From: Pictodentalium vernedei
Taxonomy: Eukaryota > Mollusca > Scaphopoda > Dentaliida > Dentaliidae
DNA: 64,000 bases
Direction of reading: 5' to 3'
Assembly: GCA_031216915.1 (NCBI GenBank)
Contig: CM062297.1
Location: 181,746,350-181,810,349 of the forward strand
A program made the translations under genes and the position numbers. A model generated the notes under the pieces. It was not told the DNA's origin. It searched no databases and was given only the letters and a program-made list of their open reading frames with translations. This document shows positions 10,521-20,485 of the stretch, piece after piece; within the stretch, counting starts at the first letter, position 1, and each line of letters opens with the position of its first letter.

Positions 10521-11056
10521 GGTTTTTTTGTTTTATGAATTCTTGCAAATAATGTATATTTTAAATTTTTGTATTTAATAATTTGTTAAAAAAGTTTTGT
10601 TTTTTTTTTCACTCTTTATATATATATAAAAAAAATCTTTTTTTTAATTTTCTTTAATGTAAAAAATTTTTTTTGTAAAAGTTTTTTTCTCTTTATATAA
10701 ATAAAAAGTTTAAATTTAATGTCCTTTTTTTTCTCGTATTAATTCAATTTTTTTTTTTCACGTTAAGGAGCATAAAAAATTGTTTAATTTCATTAAAAAA
10801 GAAATTTTTTTTTTTAATTCCAAAACTTTTTTTTTTTTTTTGAAGGAATTAAAATATAAGGAACATAAAAAAATTGCACGTTAAGGAACATAAAAAAATT
10901 GATTAATTTCATCAAAAAAAAATTTTTACATTAAAGAAAAATTAAAATAAAAAAAATGAATCTTTTTTATATATATATAAAGAGTAAAAAAAACAAAACT
11001 TTTTTAACAAATTATTTAAAAACAAAATTCGAAAAAAAAAAAAAAAATTCTTACAA
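10521..11056. promoter_or_regulatory. Symmetric AT-rich divergent promoter, possible origin
   Basis: The 536 bp between the divergent small gene and the polymerase are nearly all A/T and form a long inverted repeat. About 10575-10680 (AATTTGTTAAAAAAGTTTTG, ACTCTTTATATATATA, TTTCTTTAATGTAAAAA) is mirrored at about 10920-11030. Each arm carries one TATATATATA box placed at a similar distance from its own start codon. Inside lie three copies of CGTTAAGGARCATAAAAAA-like sequence near 10762, 10857 and 10879. It most simply reads as two copies of one promoter back to back; a replication role is also possible. Confidence 0.7.
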
Positions 11057-14000
11057 ATGGAGCAAACAAATAAAAAAATGGAAAATTTAAATGAGAAAAC
11101 CGTACCTCAGTTAAACGAGATTTGTAAACTATTAAAAATTCCACATTTCAGAAATCATAGAACTAAATCAAAAAAAATGAAGTCATACGGGAATATTGTT
11201 TGCGAAACGATGGAAAGAAAAAAATCAAACGATCGGAAGTGGATAAACTTAAACGGTCAAAAAATGCATCGATTGTGAAAAAGGAGAAGACGACTAAATG
11301 AAAAGCCATTGAAGAACTTCAAGTTTCAAAAGAAAAGAAAAGAAAAACAAAAACAAAAACAAATGATGTACTTCAGATTCTAGACATATACAAGATATAT
11401 CGAGCAAAATTCAACGAGCAATCGATGAAGGGAAAGGAGAAGAATATGTAGCATGACTCATCATGGAACTATTCCAATCGAAGCCTGTAGAACGGGAGAG
11501 TGTGATCAAAGGCATTTTTAAAACTTTCGACGTGGTTCCCTAGTTCAAGAAAATCGATCCAAAATTGTTTATGGAACGGGTGAAGAAAAAAGTATTGGAT
11601 TTGTTTTGCAAACACATGAACGTGGGACAAAAAATTAAGATGATACTCCATTGCGTGATGAATAAAATCGACGTGAAGTCTAGCAAGAGCATCGCAAAAA
11701 ATGCATATTTCAGATCTAACGTCGAACCCGTACTTCGAGGTTCAGATTTATCGGATGTTTTCGAAAAGATGAAAGACAAGATGTTGACATCTCTCACGAA
11801 TTATCAACATGAAGGTAGTAATTGGACGTTCGATGAGGTGTTGAAACTCGAAATTCATATAACTAAAAACGATTTGTTGAAAGGGTCTTCCTATGTGGAA
11901 TTTCCGTATTTCTTAGCTAAAAAACACTCCGTGGTCAACGTGAGAAATAAAGATTATCAGTGTTTTAAATGGGCAGTCACTTCTGCTTTATACCCTGTCA
12001 AAATGCACTCCGATAGAGTTTCTCGTTACGAGGAGACTTCTAAAAATCTCGATTGGACCGGAGTGACTTTTCCAACGCAGTTAAAACACATCGAACGTTT
12101 CGAGGCTCAAAATCCCACCATAGCGGTGAATGTCTTGGGATATGACGATGAAAAACGAACTATCTATCCTCTCAGACAGACTTCGTATCTCGAAAGAGAA
12201 AAGGCGATTATTTTATTATTGATTTTGAATGGTGACAATTGTCATTATTGTAGGGTTAAAAATTTGAGCCAATTACTGTCGAGACAAAATAATAAACATG
12301 AACATAAGATATGTTTATGTTGCAACTGCATGAACATGTCTCAGAGCGAAAAATTGTTAGCGAAACATCAGGAATATTGCAACGAAAATCAAGGTGTCAC
12401 CATCGAAATGCCCAAACCTAACACCATCGTGAAGTCTGAAAATCGCAATAGAAGGTTAAAAGTACCATTCGTCGTGTACGCCGATTTCGAATGTTTCACC
12501 GTGAAAAATAGTTCCTGCCAACCTAACGCTCTTCAAAGTTATGTCAAAAGATATCAAAAACACACGCCTTCGGATTATTGCATTTACGTGAAATGTGCTT
12601 TCGACTCACAACACGACATGGGTCCCTTCATCTACATGAAACAGTTCGAATACGACGACGTGGCTCAAAGGTTCGTGGAAGAGTTAGAATCGAAAATTCA
12701 AATGTTATACGACAAATTCATAACTCCAGTGAAAATGATCATCACGCGCGAGTAGCAGGACGAAAATAACAGAACCACTGAATGTCACATATGCAGACAA
12801 TCCTTCGACGAGAATTCGGAGGAAAATAAGAAGGTTAGAGACCACGATCGTTACACAGGTCTGTATCGCGGTCTGGCTCTCAGCAAGTGTAATTTAAAAT
12901 ATTGAGACGCCGTTTTCTATCTGGTGATATTTCACAATCTCTCGGGTTACGACAGTCATCTGTTCATGAAAAATCTCGTCACCTCCCACGAAGAATTAAA
13001 TTGCATCGCAAACAGCGAAGAAAGATTCATTTCATTCACGAAATGGAAGGTCATGGGGAAGAAAAGAGTAATCGACGGAGAGACGTTGGAAGAAAAAACG
13101 AAATCCATTCGTAGAAGCATACGTTTCATCGACAGTTTTAAATTCATGTTGACTGCTCTGGAAAAATTAGTCGATAACATGAGCAAGGATAAATTGAAAA
13201 TCATGAGCGAACATTTTGGAGAACGAGTAGACGTTATGTTGAGGAAAGGAGTCTATGCTTATGATTACATGAACGATCTAAAGAGATTCGACGACAGCAC
13301 ACTACCTTCAAAACAAGATTTTTATTCAAAATTATATGAATCCGACATTTCCGACGAGAATTACGAACACGCTAAAAACGTATGGAAATCATTCGATATG
13401 AAAACCATGAGAGATTATCATGATCTCTATCTGAAGACTGACGTTCTGCTCTTGGCAGACGTGTACGAAAATTTTCGAGATGTCTGTCGTCGAAATTACA
13501 ATCTAGATCCTGCTTGGTATTTCACCGCACCCGGTCTGGCGTGGGACGCTCTGTTGAAGACCACCGAAGTCCAATTGGAATTATTATCTGACGTGGACAT
13601 GTTGCTCATGTTCGAAAGAGCTACGAGAGGTGGCGTCTCGATGATCTCCCACAGATATTCTGAAACTAACAATCCCTACATGAAAGAAGGTTTTGATTCG
13701 AAACGGTTGAATAAATACATACAGTACTGGGACGCTAATAATCTGTATGGTTGGGCTATGAGTCATCCTTTACCGATTGGAAATTTCAAATGGGTAACGG
13801 AACCGGAAGAGATGCAAAAATGGAGAGACTATCCTAACATTTTAGAAGTCGATTTGAACTATCCGGAAGAATTACACGATCTACACAATGATTATCCGCT
13901 AGCTCCTGAATGAAGGAGATGAAGAAAAACTCATTCCCAATTTATTTAACAAACGTAACTACGTCGTCTACAGTGAGAATTTGAAACAATACGTCGATTA

Positions 14001-15082
14001 CGGGATGAAATTAGTCAACATACATCGCATCATTTGATTCGACGAAGAGCCTTGGATGAAAAAATACATCGATCTCAACACGAATCTCAGAATTCGAGCC
14101 GAGAACGATTTTGAAAAAGATTTCTTCAAACTCATGAACAACTGTGTGTACGGTAAATCGATGGAAAACATCAGGAAGAGAACCGACGTTCGACTCGTCA
14201 CATCTGAGAAAAGAACTAAAAAATTAGTGGCGAAACCCAATTACAAACACCGAACCATATTCGATGAAAATCTAGTAGCCGTTCACATGCAAAAGACGCA
14301 CCTGAAGTTCGACAAACCATATTATCTTGGACCGATCATCTTAGATATCAGCAAACGATTGATGTACGAGTTTCACTACGATTACGTCAAACTAAAATTT
14401 GGTGATAAAGCCAAACTACTGTTCACCGACACAGACAGTTTAGTTTACGAGATAGAGACAAAAAAGATGTCTACCAAGATATATCTCCGGACGTGGCCGC
14501 ATGGTTCGACACGAGCAATTATCCCATCGATCACCCGTCCAACATTCAATCAAACGACAACAAGAAGGTGTTGGATAAATTTAAGGATGAGAGCAGTGGT
14601 AAACAAATCATCGAATTCGTGGGCTTGAGACCCAAACTGTATGCTTATCGTCTAGAAGAAGAAGAGATCAAGAAGTGCAAAGGGGTTAAAGCGTGCGTAG
14701 TGAAGAAAAACATCCCTTTCCAAGAGTATAAAGATTGTCTGTTAGGAAGTGGTCCAGTGTATAAGACTATGAAATCGATTTGAAGCGAAAATCATGACTT
14801 GTATACCGAAATAGTCAACAAGATTTCGCTGACGGCCGACGACGATAAGAGATTCGTGTTAGATGATAAAATAAACACTTTGACACTCGGACATTGGACT
14901 TTAGACAATAGGATTTCAGATATGAATGAGGATGAAGGATTCCAGATATGATTAAGGATGACAGGATTCCAGAAAATCAAGAGGAATTAGACGGATTCAA
15001 GATTATGGAAATCGATAGAGACATCGAGAGAGTTAGTTTAAAAAGAAAAAGAAAAAAATTTAAAAAAATAACGTCATTTTAG
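11057..15082 (+). pseudogene. polB: Protein-primed family B DNA polymerase, multiply broken
   Basis: Replicative polymerase of Polintons (DNA_pol_B_2 type). An N-terminal piece (11057-11278) with a TVPQLNEICKLLKI helix is followed by a badly damaged stretch to 11565. Visible beyond it: a Cys/His cluster (CLCCNCM...H...C, about 12315-12380), exonuclease motif I YADFE (12478-12492), motif II FHNLSGYDSH (about 12930-12960), and PGLAWDALLK (about 13531). Polymerase motif A is DANNLYG (about 13731), motif B a KLMNNCVYGKSM segment (about 14128), and motif C DTDS (about 14430-14441). Breaks: TAG 12753-12755, TGA 12903-12905, TGA 13911-13913 with a shift, TGA 14035-14037, a shift in the A-run near 14460-14467, TGA 14781-14783, and a shift near 14955. 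The C-terminal basic tail ends at TAG 15080. Catalytic aspartates remain visible, but the gene cannot encode one chain. Confidence 0.9.
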
Positions 15083-15130
15083 TGAATTATAATAAAATAA
15101 ATAAATTTAAAAAAAAAAATATACGCATTT

Positions 15131-15562
15131 ATGAATAAGAAAATAGAGATATCCGTAGAAGGTGTCGTCTTACCTAACAAACCCCTATCCAACATCGATC
15201 TGTCGAATGCGGCGAAGGATTTGAAAATCAAAGATTTTCTAGGCATGTTTTCCAAAGATGCCTTGCCGAAGAAAAGACCTCGACAATCGGAATGCGGAAT
15301 TTTAAATCTAGATGATTTATCGGGTGAAGGCACTCACTGGGTGGCGTGGTTCAAGAACGGGAAGAAGAATTATTATTTCGACAGCTACGGAATCTCGCCG
15401 CCAAAAGAAATAAAGAACTATTTCAACAAATCGATGGTTCGTTACAACACGGAACGAGTGCAATCACCAGATCAAGTGTTTTGTGGTCACTTATGTCTCT
15501 ATGTTCTCAAGAGATGGTCTGAAGGAGATCGGTTTCAAGACATTCTCAATGAATTACATTAG
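15131..15562 (+). CDS. Adenain-like cysteine protease, intact
   Basis: 143 residues, no interruption. It has the C5/ULP1-type catalytic order: His69 in GTHWVAWF, Asp84 in YYFDSYG, Gln115 and Cys118 in DQVFCGHLC. Length is somewhat below adenovirus protease but usual for Polinton proteases. The expected role is maturation cleavage of virion proteins. The N-terminal 60 residues contain a helical KDLKIKDFLGMFSKDALP segment common in these proteins. It is one of the few intact core genes of this copy, about 50 bp after the polymerase tail and before the fibre-like gene. Confidence 0.9.
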   Translation: MNKKIEISVEGVVLPNKPLSNIDLSNAAKDLKIKDFLGMFSKDALPKKRPRQSECGILNLDDLSGEGTHWVAWFKNGKKNYYFDSYGISPPKEIKNYFNKSMVRYNTERVQSPDQVFCGHLCLYVLKRWSEGDRFQDILNELH

Positions 15563-15719
15563 AGAGAGAGATTTTTTTTTATAGTATATAAAGGTAAAAA
15601 AAGTATTTAAAAAAATTTAATCAAATAAAAACGAAAAAAATAAAATAAGTGAAATAATTCATTTTTTTAATGAACTGCGTTTGAAATATATTTTTTAAAA
15701 ACAAAAATCTCAAAACAAC

Positions 15720-16211
15720 ATGCCAGTCGATAAATTTGGTAGAAGTGCTGATGAAAGCCGACCCAAAAAGAAGAGGAAGACACTGGAAGTCGATGGTTAC
15801 GACGTTGCCAACTTGGACGAATGTTACGTTCGGAGATACGAACCTCGAGAGGAACCTTTGAACATGAATGATAAGAAGCTCTACAATCTTCCCGAACCGA
15901 TAGATCTCGCAGATGCTGCGACTAAAAAATACGTTGACAGGGGGAACGCGGATTTCGAACGAATCATGCTAGATAATTACGTGGATAAAGCCATGACTGA
16001 TGATCTCGATCTGAAATCCACACGTTTGGTGAACGTCACAAATCCCATAGATCCCACTGATGCCGCAACCAAGAAATACGCGGATGACTCTCACGTGCGA
16101 TTCAGCGAACATCTGAGAAATAGATACATTCAGAATACGTTATTTCTCATAATGTTTCATCTCATGAAATTGGATCACCTATCTCGAAACATGCGTCAAC
16201 ATCTATTTTAG
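15720..16211 (+). CDS. Fibre-like protein with two DAATKKY repeats
   Basis: 163 residues. Two repeats at about 48-72 and 96-121 share the plan (basic)-L-x-N-x-x-x-PID-x-x-DAATKKY-x-D, a motif known from phage tail and other trimeric fibres and common in Polintons. Residues 15-20 are PKKKRK, a close match to a classical nuclear localisation signal. After the second repeat the chain becomes hydrophobic (NTLFLIMFHLMKL) and stops, so a longer shaft or head may have been lost through a frameshift. The 3' end overlaps the convergent CARD reading frame by about 50 bp. Confidence 0.7.
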   Translation: MPVDKFGRSADESRPKKKRKTLEVDGYDVANLDECYVRRYEPREEPLNMNDKKLYNLPEPIDLADAATKKYVDRGNADFERIMLDNYVDKAMTDDLDLKSTRLVNVTNPIDPTDAATKKYADDSHVRFSEHLRNRYIQNTLFLIMFHLMKLDHLSRNMRQHLF

Positions 16212-16458
16212 CATTTCGAAGAGCTTTTATAAATTCTCAAAAAGCAGTCGGTCCTCTATACGTCAACGTGTCTAAAAGTTTTCTGGTCTTATCTTCTATC
16301 AAGATTTTACTTTCGATTTCACGTCTCATATAATTGGTCAATATCAAAGGTTCTGTTTCGACTAAAGTGTCTAGAATTATTGCTAACGAATCTTGCGAAA
16401 TATTTTTAATCAAAACACGTCTGTTTCTTCTTAAGTATTCTCTTTCTTTATCATTCAT
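16162..16458 (-). pseudogene. CARD (caspase recruitment) domain protein, one in-frame TGA
   Basis: The first 73 codons (16458 to 16240) read like the first helices of a CARD. They hold an R-NRRVLIKNI helix (residues 9-19), a DSLAIILDTLV helix (about 23-33), an NYMRREIES helix and DKTRKLLDTLTYRGPTAF. TGA follows at 16237-16239; the same frame then continues with a helical EFIKALRNAKID segment to TGA at 16162-16164. The total of about 97 codons equals one CARD with nothing else. CARDs mediate homotypic contacts in apoptosis and innate-immune signalling of animals, so a host-derived gene in a virus-like element suggests interference with cell death. That role is inference; a DED or Pyrin fold is less likely. 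Confidence 0.72.
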
Positions 16459-16511
16459 TTTTATAATAATTTTTTAAATTTTTATTTATATTTTTTTTTC
16501 ACACACGTCTC

Positions 16512-17690
16512 TCATCGAATGATCGACATCTTATTTCCATCTGATTCGAATTGTAATTCTCTGTCCAACAGGACCAGGGCGAAGGCTTTGGTTTTTCTCA
16601 GCACGTTCCTATCGAATTGTATCTTGATCTGAATGTCTAAGATGCTGCTCTTGAGTCGTTCACTCTGTTTACTGACGTCGAATACGAACATGGGATACAT
16701 CGACTTGCATTCGCTGGGAGATATGTTAGGGTTGCTTATCAATTCATCTAGACCGTGATACTTCTTTCTAAAATCAGCGGCATCGCCGTACAGTCTGCAG
16801 AAATCGTTCTTGTTGAACGACACATTGTAATCGATTGCTGGATATCTCGTGGCGTTCAGAAACACTTGCATGTTTCTCAAATGGCAGTGATCAAACAGCA
16901 ATGCATTCTTTTCCTGAGACACATCCTTATCAGTCTGAAACGCAACCACAGTGAAACGCGGTCTCTCAGAAGTGGAATTCACTGTCAATCTCCAATCGAA
17001 GTGATTCGTGGAGGGTGGAATGCTAGCTGTGTCACACTGTCTCATTCTAAATCCCACAGGTAATTTACTCTTGGATTCTATGATCTTGTAGAGACGCGTT
17101 TTTTCCACGACCGAAGGCTCCACGTGCGGAACGAACCACAATATCTTGTGTAGAGTTATCTTACCCGCATCGGTCGCAGTGAGTCTCACTATCGCGTCAT
17201 CGTTTCCTTTTCGAATCAACATCAGATTGTGTTTGAATCCGTACATGATCTTGTTGTAATCGTACGCGAATCTGAAGATGTGTTTCAAAGGTATCCTGAA
17301 CGAAAACGTTCCTTTAGGCCTGGACGTCTTGATGACGTAGTCGAATATCGCGGCAGCGCCGGTGCTAGCAGGGCCGACGGTGTCTTTCATTCACAACTGA
17401 TTAAGTCCTCTGGATTTCGAAAAATCATCCGGATACGTCAAGAGTCCGAACATTGTGGTGGCCTGACCGGGATGAAACACAGATTCTATCTCTTGTCCGG
17501 ATAGCATGTATTTTATATTACTGAATAGATGCATGATTCCATTATTGGCTAGAGTAAACGTGTCGTCGTCGGCGTAGTCGCTCCCATCTTCCTTGGTGAG
17601 ACGTCCCTGCACCACTATGTAACTCTCGCTAGGATGGACGAATAGATCTTGAGTTTCGACGTTGATTCTTATCTCTCCCGCATTGTTCAG
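16512..17690 (-). pseudogene. Double-jelly-roll major capsid protein, 5'-truncated with one TGA
   Basis: An open frame enters at 17690 just after an in-frame TAA (17691-17693), without a start codon, and runs to 16512 with a single TGA at 17391-17393. Family features are the HPSESYIVVQGRL strand near the start, a Gly-Leu-Asn-Gln-Leu just before the TGA, the DTASIPPSTNHFDWRL block, and NATRYPAIDYN with the following RLYGDAADFRKKYHG. Polinton capsid proteins normally have tens of residues before the first of these, so the N-terminus is missing. Only 37 bp separate this frame from the upstream integrase end, so a deletion probably removed both the start and its promoter. Confidence 0.8.
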
Positions 17691-17727
17691 TTAAAGAGAG
17701 TAAATAAAAGAAATTTGTTTTTCTTTA

Positions 17728-19056
17728 TCAAAACTTTGTCTTCTGTAATTGTTGTTTGTAAAACTTTCTGATGATCTCTTCTCCATCCAAAGCTTCGATT
17801 TCATAAGTCACCGGATCAGTGTGAAATATTTTGATTATCACGAAGATTTCCGAGGTCCATCGAGGAGTATAACCCTTTTTGAAGTGCTTCTTATAAGCGT
17901 AGATTCTCACTCGATCGCCAACCGCAAATTTTGGCGTTCTAGACTTCTTCCTGATCTTAGATCTCTCAGGATATAGATTCGCGTAGACCCGTTTTTCGTT
18001 TTGAGGATCGCTAGCTTCTGTGGGAGTTATCTTGATTGATCTGTGTAGCGTGTTGTTGTAATCTTTAACCAAACCGTTCAGAGCGTATATGTATTTCTTG
18101 GTCGAATTTGCCATGAAGTATCTATGCATCTTTTCCTTCATCATTCGATTCCAACGTTCCACCATGCTGGCTTTCTCTTCATTTTCGATCGAGTAGAGGT
18201 CGACCAATCGATGAACGTGCTTGTTGTAGAATTCCTTTCCCTTATCCACCCACAATTTATTCGGTTTTCGAGAAGACGAGTCGAACACGCTCTTCAGAGC
18301 CTCGGCGACGCAAGGTCCCGATTTATTCTTCAAAGCTCTGATCCATCCATATTTGGAAAATCCGTCGATGACTGTCAATAGATATTTGACACCCTCATTC
18401 CATCTCGAAAACGATCTCATGTCGACCAAGTCAGCAGACCAAATATCATCCAAACCCTTCACGAACACCCTTCTCTTTCGAAATTTACGCATGATGGGTT
18501 TGTGTAACTCCTCGGCCAATTCGCTCCTCAATAATCATTTCTTCTTTTCAGATGCGCTTTTTTTTTTTGGAACGCCCCATCCGAATCGACGTTTCGCACA
18601 GATCAGATTGCCGACCAGTGAACGTTCTATCTTCTCTCTCCTGGTCGGATTCGATATGCCTCTCAATTTCCCCAACATGTTTTTATCGCAGACATTGTTG
18701 CGAGTCTTCATGTTAGGATGTCCGGCGTAGCACAGACTGTGATCATACGTGGCCACGTCCACCCTATTCACAGGTTTGCTCCAAGATTTAGGAGTCAGAT
18801 CGGCGTTGAGTCTCTTGTTCAATTTCGTTCGAGGTCCCGTGAAACTGTGACCAGGCAGATGCATTTCGAAAGGTAGATTATTGATCATTTTATTCACGAT
18901 GCCTTTACCTTTGCTCGCGTTCTTTTTTTTGACGAATCGAGTCTTGATAGAACCACACACGTCGCAAATTCCGTGAAGCATCTGTCTGTCGTTTTCAGTT
19001 CGTACTTCTCGAGAATTACTCATCTCAGTAACTCTCTTACACTTTACGCAATACAT
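17728..19056 (-). pseudogene. Zinc-ribbon / PLA2-like / integrase fusion, one in-frame TGA
   Basis: One frame from ATG 19056 to 17728, split by a single TGA at 18535-18537. Residues 1-40 hold two CxxC pairs (C3/C6 and C31/C34), a DUF5679-like zinc ribbon. Residues 61-165 are PLA2-like: LPGHSFTGP, then D100, H106 and Y110. The residue after the catalytic-type His is Ser107 where Asp is usual, and Arg76 stands in the loop usually rich in Gly, so lipase activity is doubtful. After the TGA comes an integrase core with catalytic-type Asp in WSADLVDM, Asp in WVDKGKEFYN and Glu in MVERWNR, then a basic C-terminal domain (VGDRVRIY). No HHCC domain is seen. The fusion could package a membrane-active domain together with the integrase. 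Confidence 0.8.
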
Positions 19057-19182
19057 TTTTTTTTGAGAGTTATTTAAATTAATTTCGTTTTCATTTTATA
19101 TATAAATTTAATATTTCTTTTTTAAAAATTCTGTTCTTATTATGTATATATATTTTTTTTCAATCGCTGCTCTTGAGTTCTA

Positions 19183-19822
19183 TCATCCTACTGAATTCCT
19201 CCCTAGCCTCTTTCCTCCCTTTTCCATGAGAGAATCCTTCATCTCTTCCTTGATGATCTGACGAGTCTTGATTCTCACGGCTTCTTTCATGGCATCGTAT
19301 TTTGTTTTCTCGCCCAATATCGTGAAGTATTCTCAGTCCGATATCCTACCATCTTTCAACGCCATCGAGATCATTTCGGATATCGTGTTGATCTTGGAGT
19401 CGGCCAAGACACGAATCTTGTCGTGTTTCCTCACCTTCAGATATAATTTCCTACTCAAAAAGTTTCCGAGCGTGCTAAACAATCCAGCAGCGAGAGCCAC
19501 TCCTTCTACGGTTAACACTATCAGAATACCGACCACGGTCGACAACAATCCGATACCGGCCGCGTGTAAACCCATAGAAATCGTGATGAATGTCGAGTCG
19601 ATCGTGTTGACAAATTTCACGAAACGCGAATACTTCTTCTTGAGAGAACGGCGAGAATCTCTCTCTCGAGTTAGATATGCTTGGATTCTACTGATCTGAT
19701 CGATGCGATACCTCTCTCCTCTTTCTTTTTCTTCTTATCGATGGTGCCATCGGCAAAATGCCATTCGGCTTCTCGTCCTCGTCATCATCTAACGTTGGAT
19801 ACAATTTATTTCTGGTTCTCAT
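19183..19822 (-). pseudogene. Small Polinton membrane protein, frameshift plus TGA
   Basis: ATG at 19820-19822 opens an acidic N-terminus (DDDEDEK) in one frame. The chain then continues in another frame as a very basic segment, so a one-base shift lies near 19740-19770. A hydrophobic double stretch follows (about residues 65-115 overall: ISMGLHAAGIGLLSTVVGIL and VEGVALAAGLFSTLG), then a basic RKLYLKVRKHDKI helix and a GRISD motif. TGA at 19333-19335 interrupts just after GRISD; the same frame runs on as a charged helix to TGA 19183-19185. The Gly/Ala-rich hairpin followed by a K..KH.KI helix is a recurrent Polinton type; its role is unknown, perhaps membrane penetration. Confidence 0.6.
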
Positions 19823-19896
19823 TTTTGTGTTTTTTTCTTTCTAATATTAGATAAAAAAAATTATGTGTGTATTTATTTTTTATTTTCTATTCTCCC

Positions 19897-20105
19897 TTAT
19901 TTTATATATGGTTCGAAATACTTGACGACCATATCTTCCCTTTCCATCGTCAGACACGAATGATTCTCGTGATCGAAGTCTAGGTGATCCCGACATCCGA
20001 CGCCTCTAACAAGAGGCGACTTAGTTGTTCGTTCACACAGAATGCGTAGGCTCTCATCAGCATTTTAAAAAGAAACCTTGCTCTAATAGTCTGGGAAGCG
20101 CTCAT
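19897..20105 (-). pseudogene. Small Cys/His protein, frameshifted
   Basis: ATG 20103-20105 starts a short chain (about 40 residues) that meets TAG. The downstream frame, shifted by one base, encodes GCRDHLDFDHENHSCLTM and an acidic tail to TAA 19897-19899. The spacing of Cys and His (C..H...H...HxC) suggests a small metal-binding protein of 65-70 residues, a type I associate with Polinton termini. It is the first minus-strand gene inside the right repeat. The role is unknown. Confidence 0.5.
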
Positions 20106-20485
20106 GATTTACGTATTTTTTATTATCTATTCGATTTGATATATTTTTTTTTTTAAATAACTATTTATTTATATTTTTTTTTCTCTCCTATATATATATC
20201 AATCACTTTTTTTATTTCCTCAACCTTCAATTTGATAGGTCACGTGACCACCTTCTCGAAACTTCGATTTTTCTGATGGGCGTGACCCCCACCCCCACGA
20301 CGAGGGGAGATAACTTTGTATGATTAAGTTTATGAGAATCAAGCAATCTGATTGGTTAATTAGCAGGTCACGTGACCACCTTCAGAGCCTCAAAAGCCGT
20401 TTGCCGATTCTGGGACACTGGTCCAGAATCGACAAACCGTTTTTTTTATGCTGGTCTAGAACCGGCAAAGCGTTTTTTTTCGCGT
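20106..20485. promoter_or_regulatory. Subterminal region with two CACGTG palindromes
   Basis: Non-coding space between the first minus-strand gene and the right repeat. The 19-mer AGGTCACGTGACCACCTTC occurs twice (20237-20255 and 20365-20383), 128 bp apart, each centred on the palindrome GGTCACGTGACC (E-box core). Further right, GGTCCAGAATCG and GGTCTAGAACCGGC repeat a theme also present in the terminal repeat (CCAGAATCGG). Placement upstream of the minus-strand block suggests promoter elements or transposase/terminal-protein sites. Confidence 0.55.

Noticed and set aside
6687-19335. TGA read as a sense codon (recoded genetic code or selenocysteine)
   Set aside because: The TGA sites appear to replace different residues (arginine-like at most, tryptophan-like in the capsid), frameshifts are present as well, and intact genes end normally. 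Decay is simpler.
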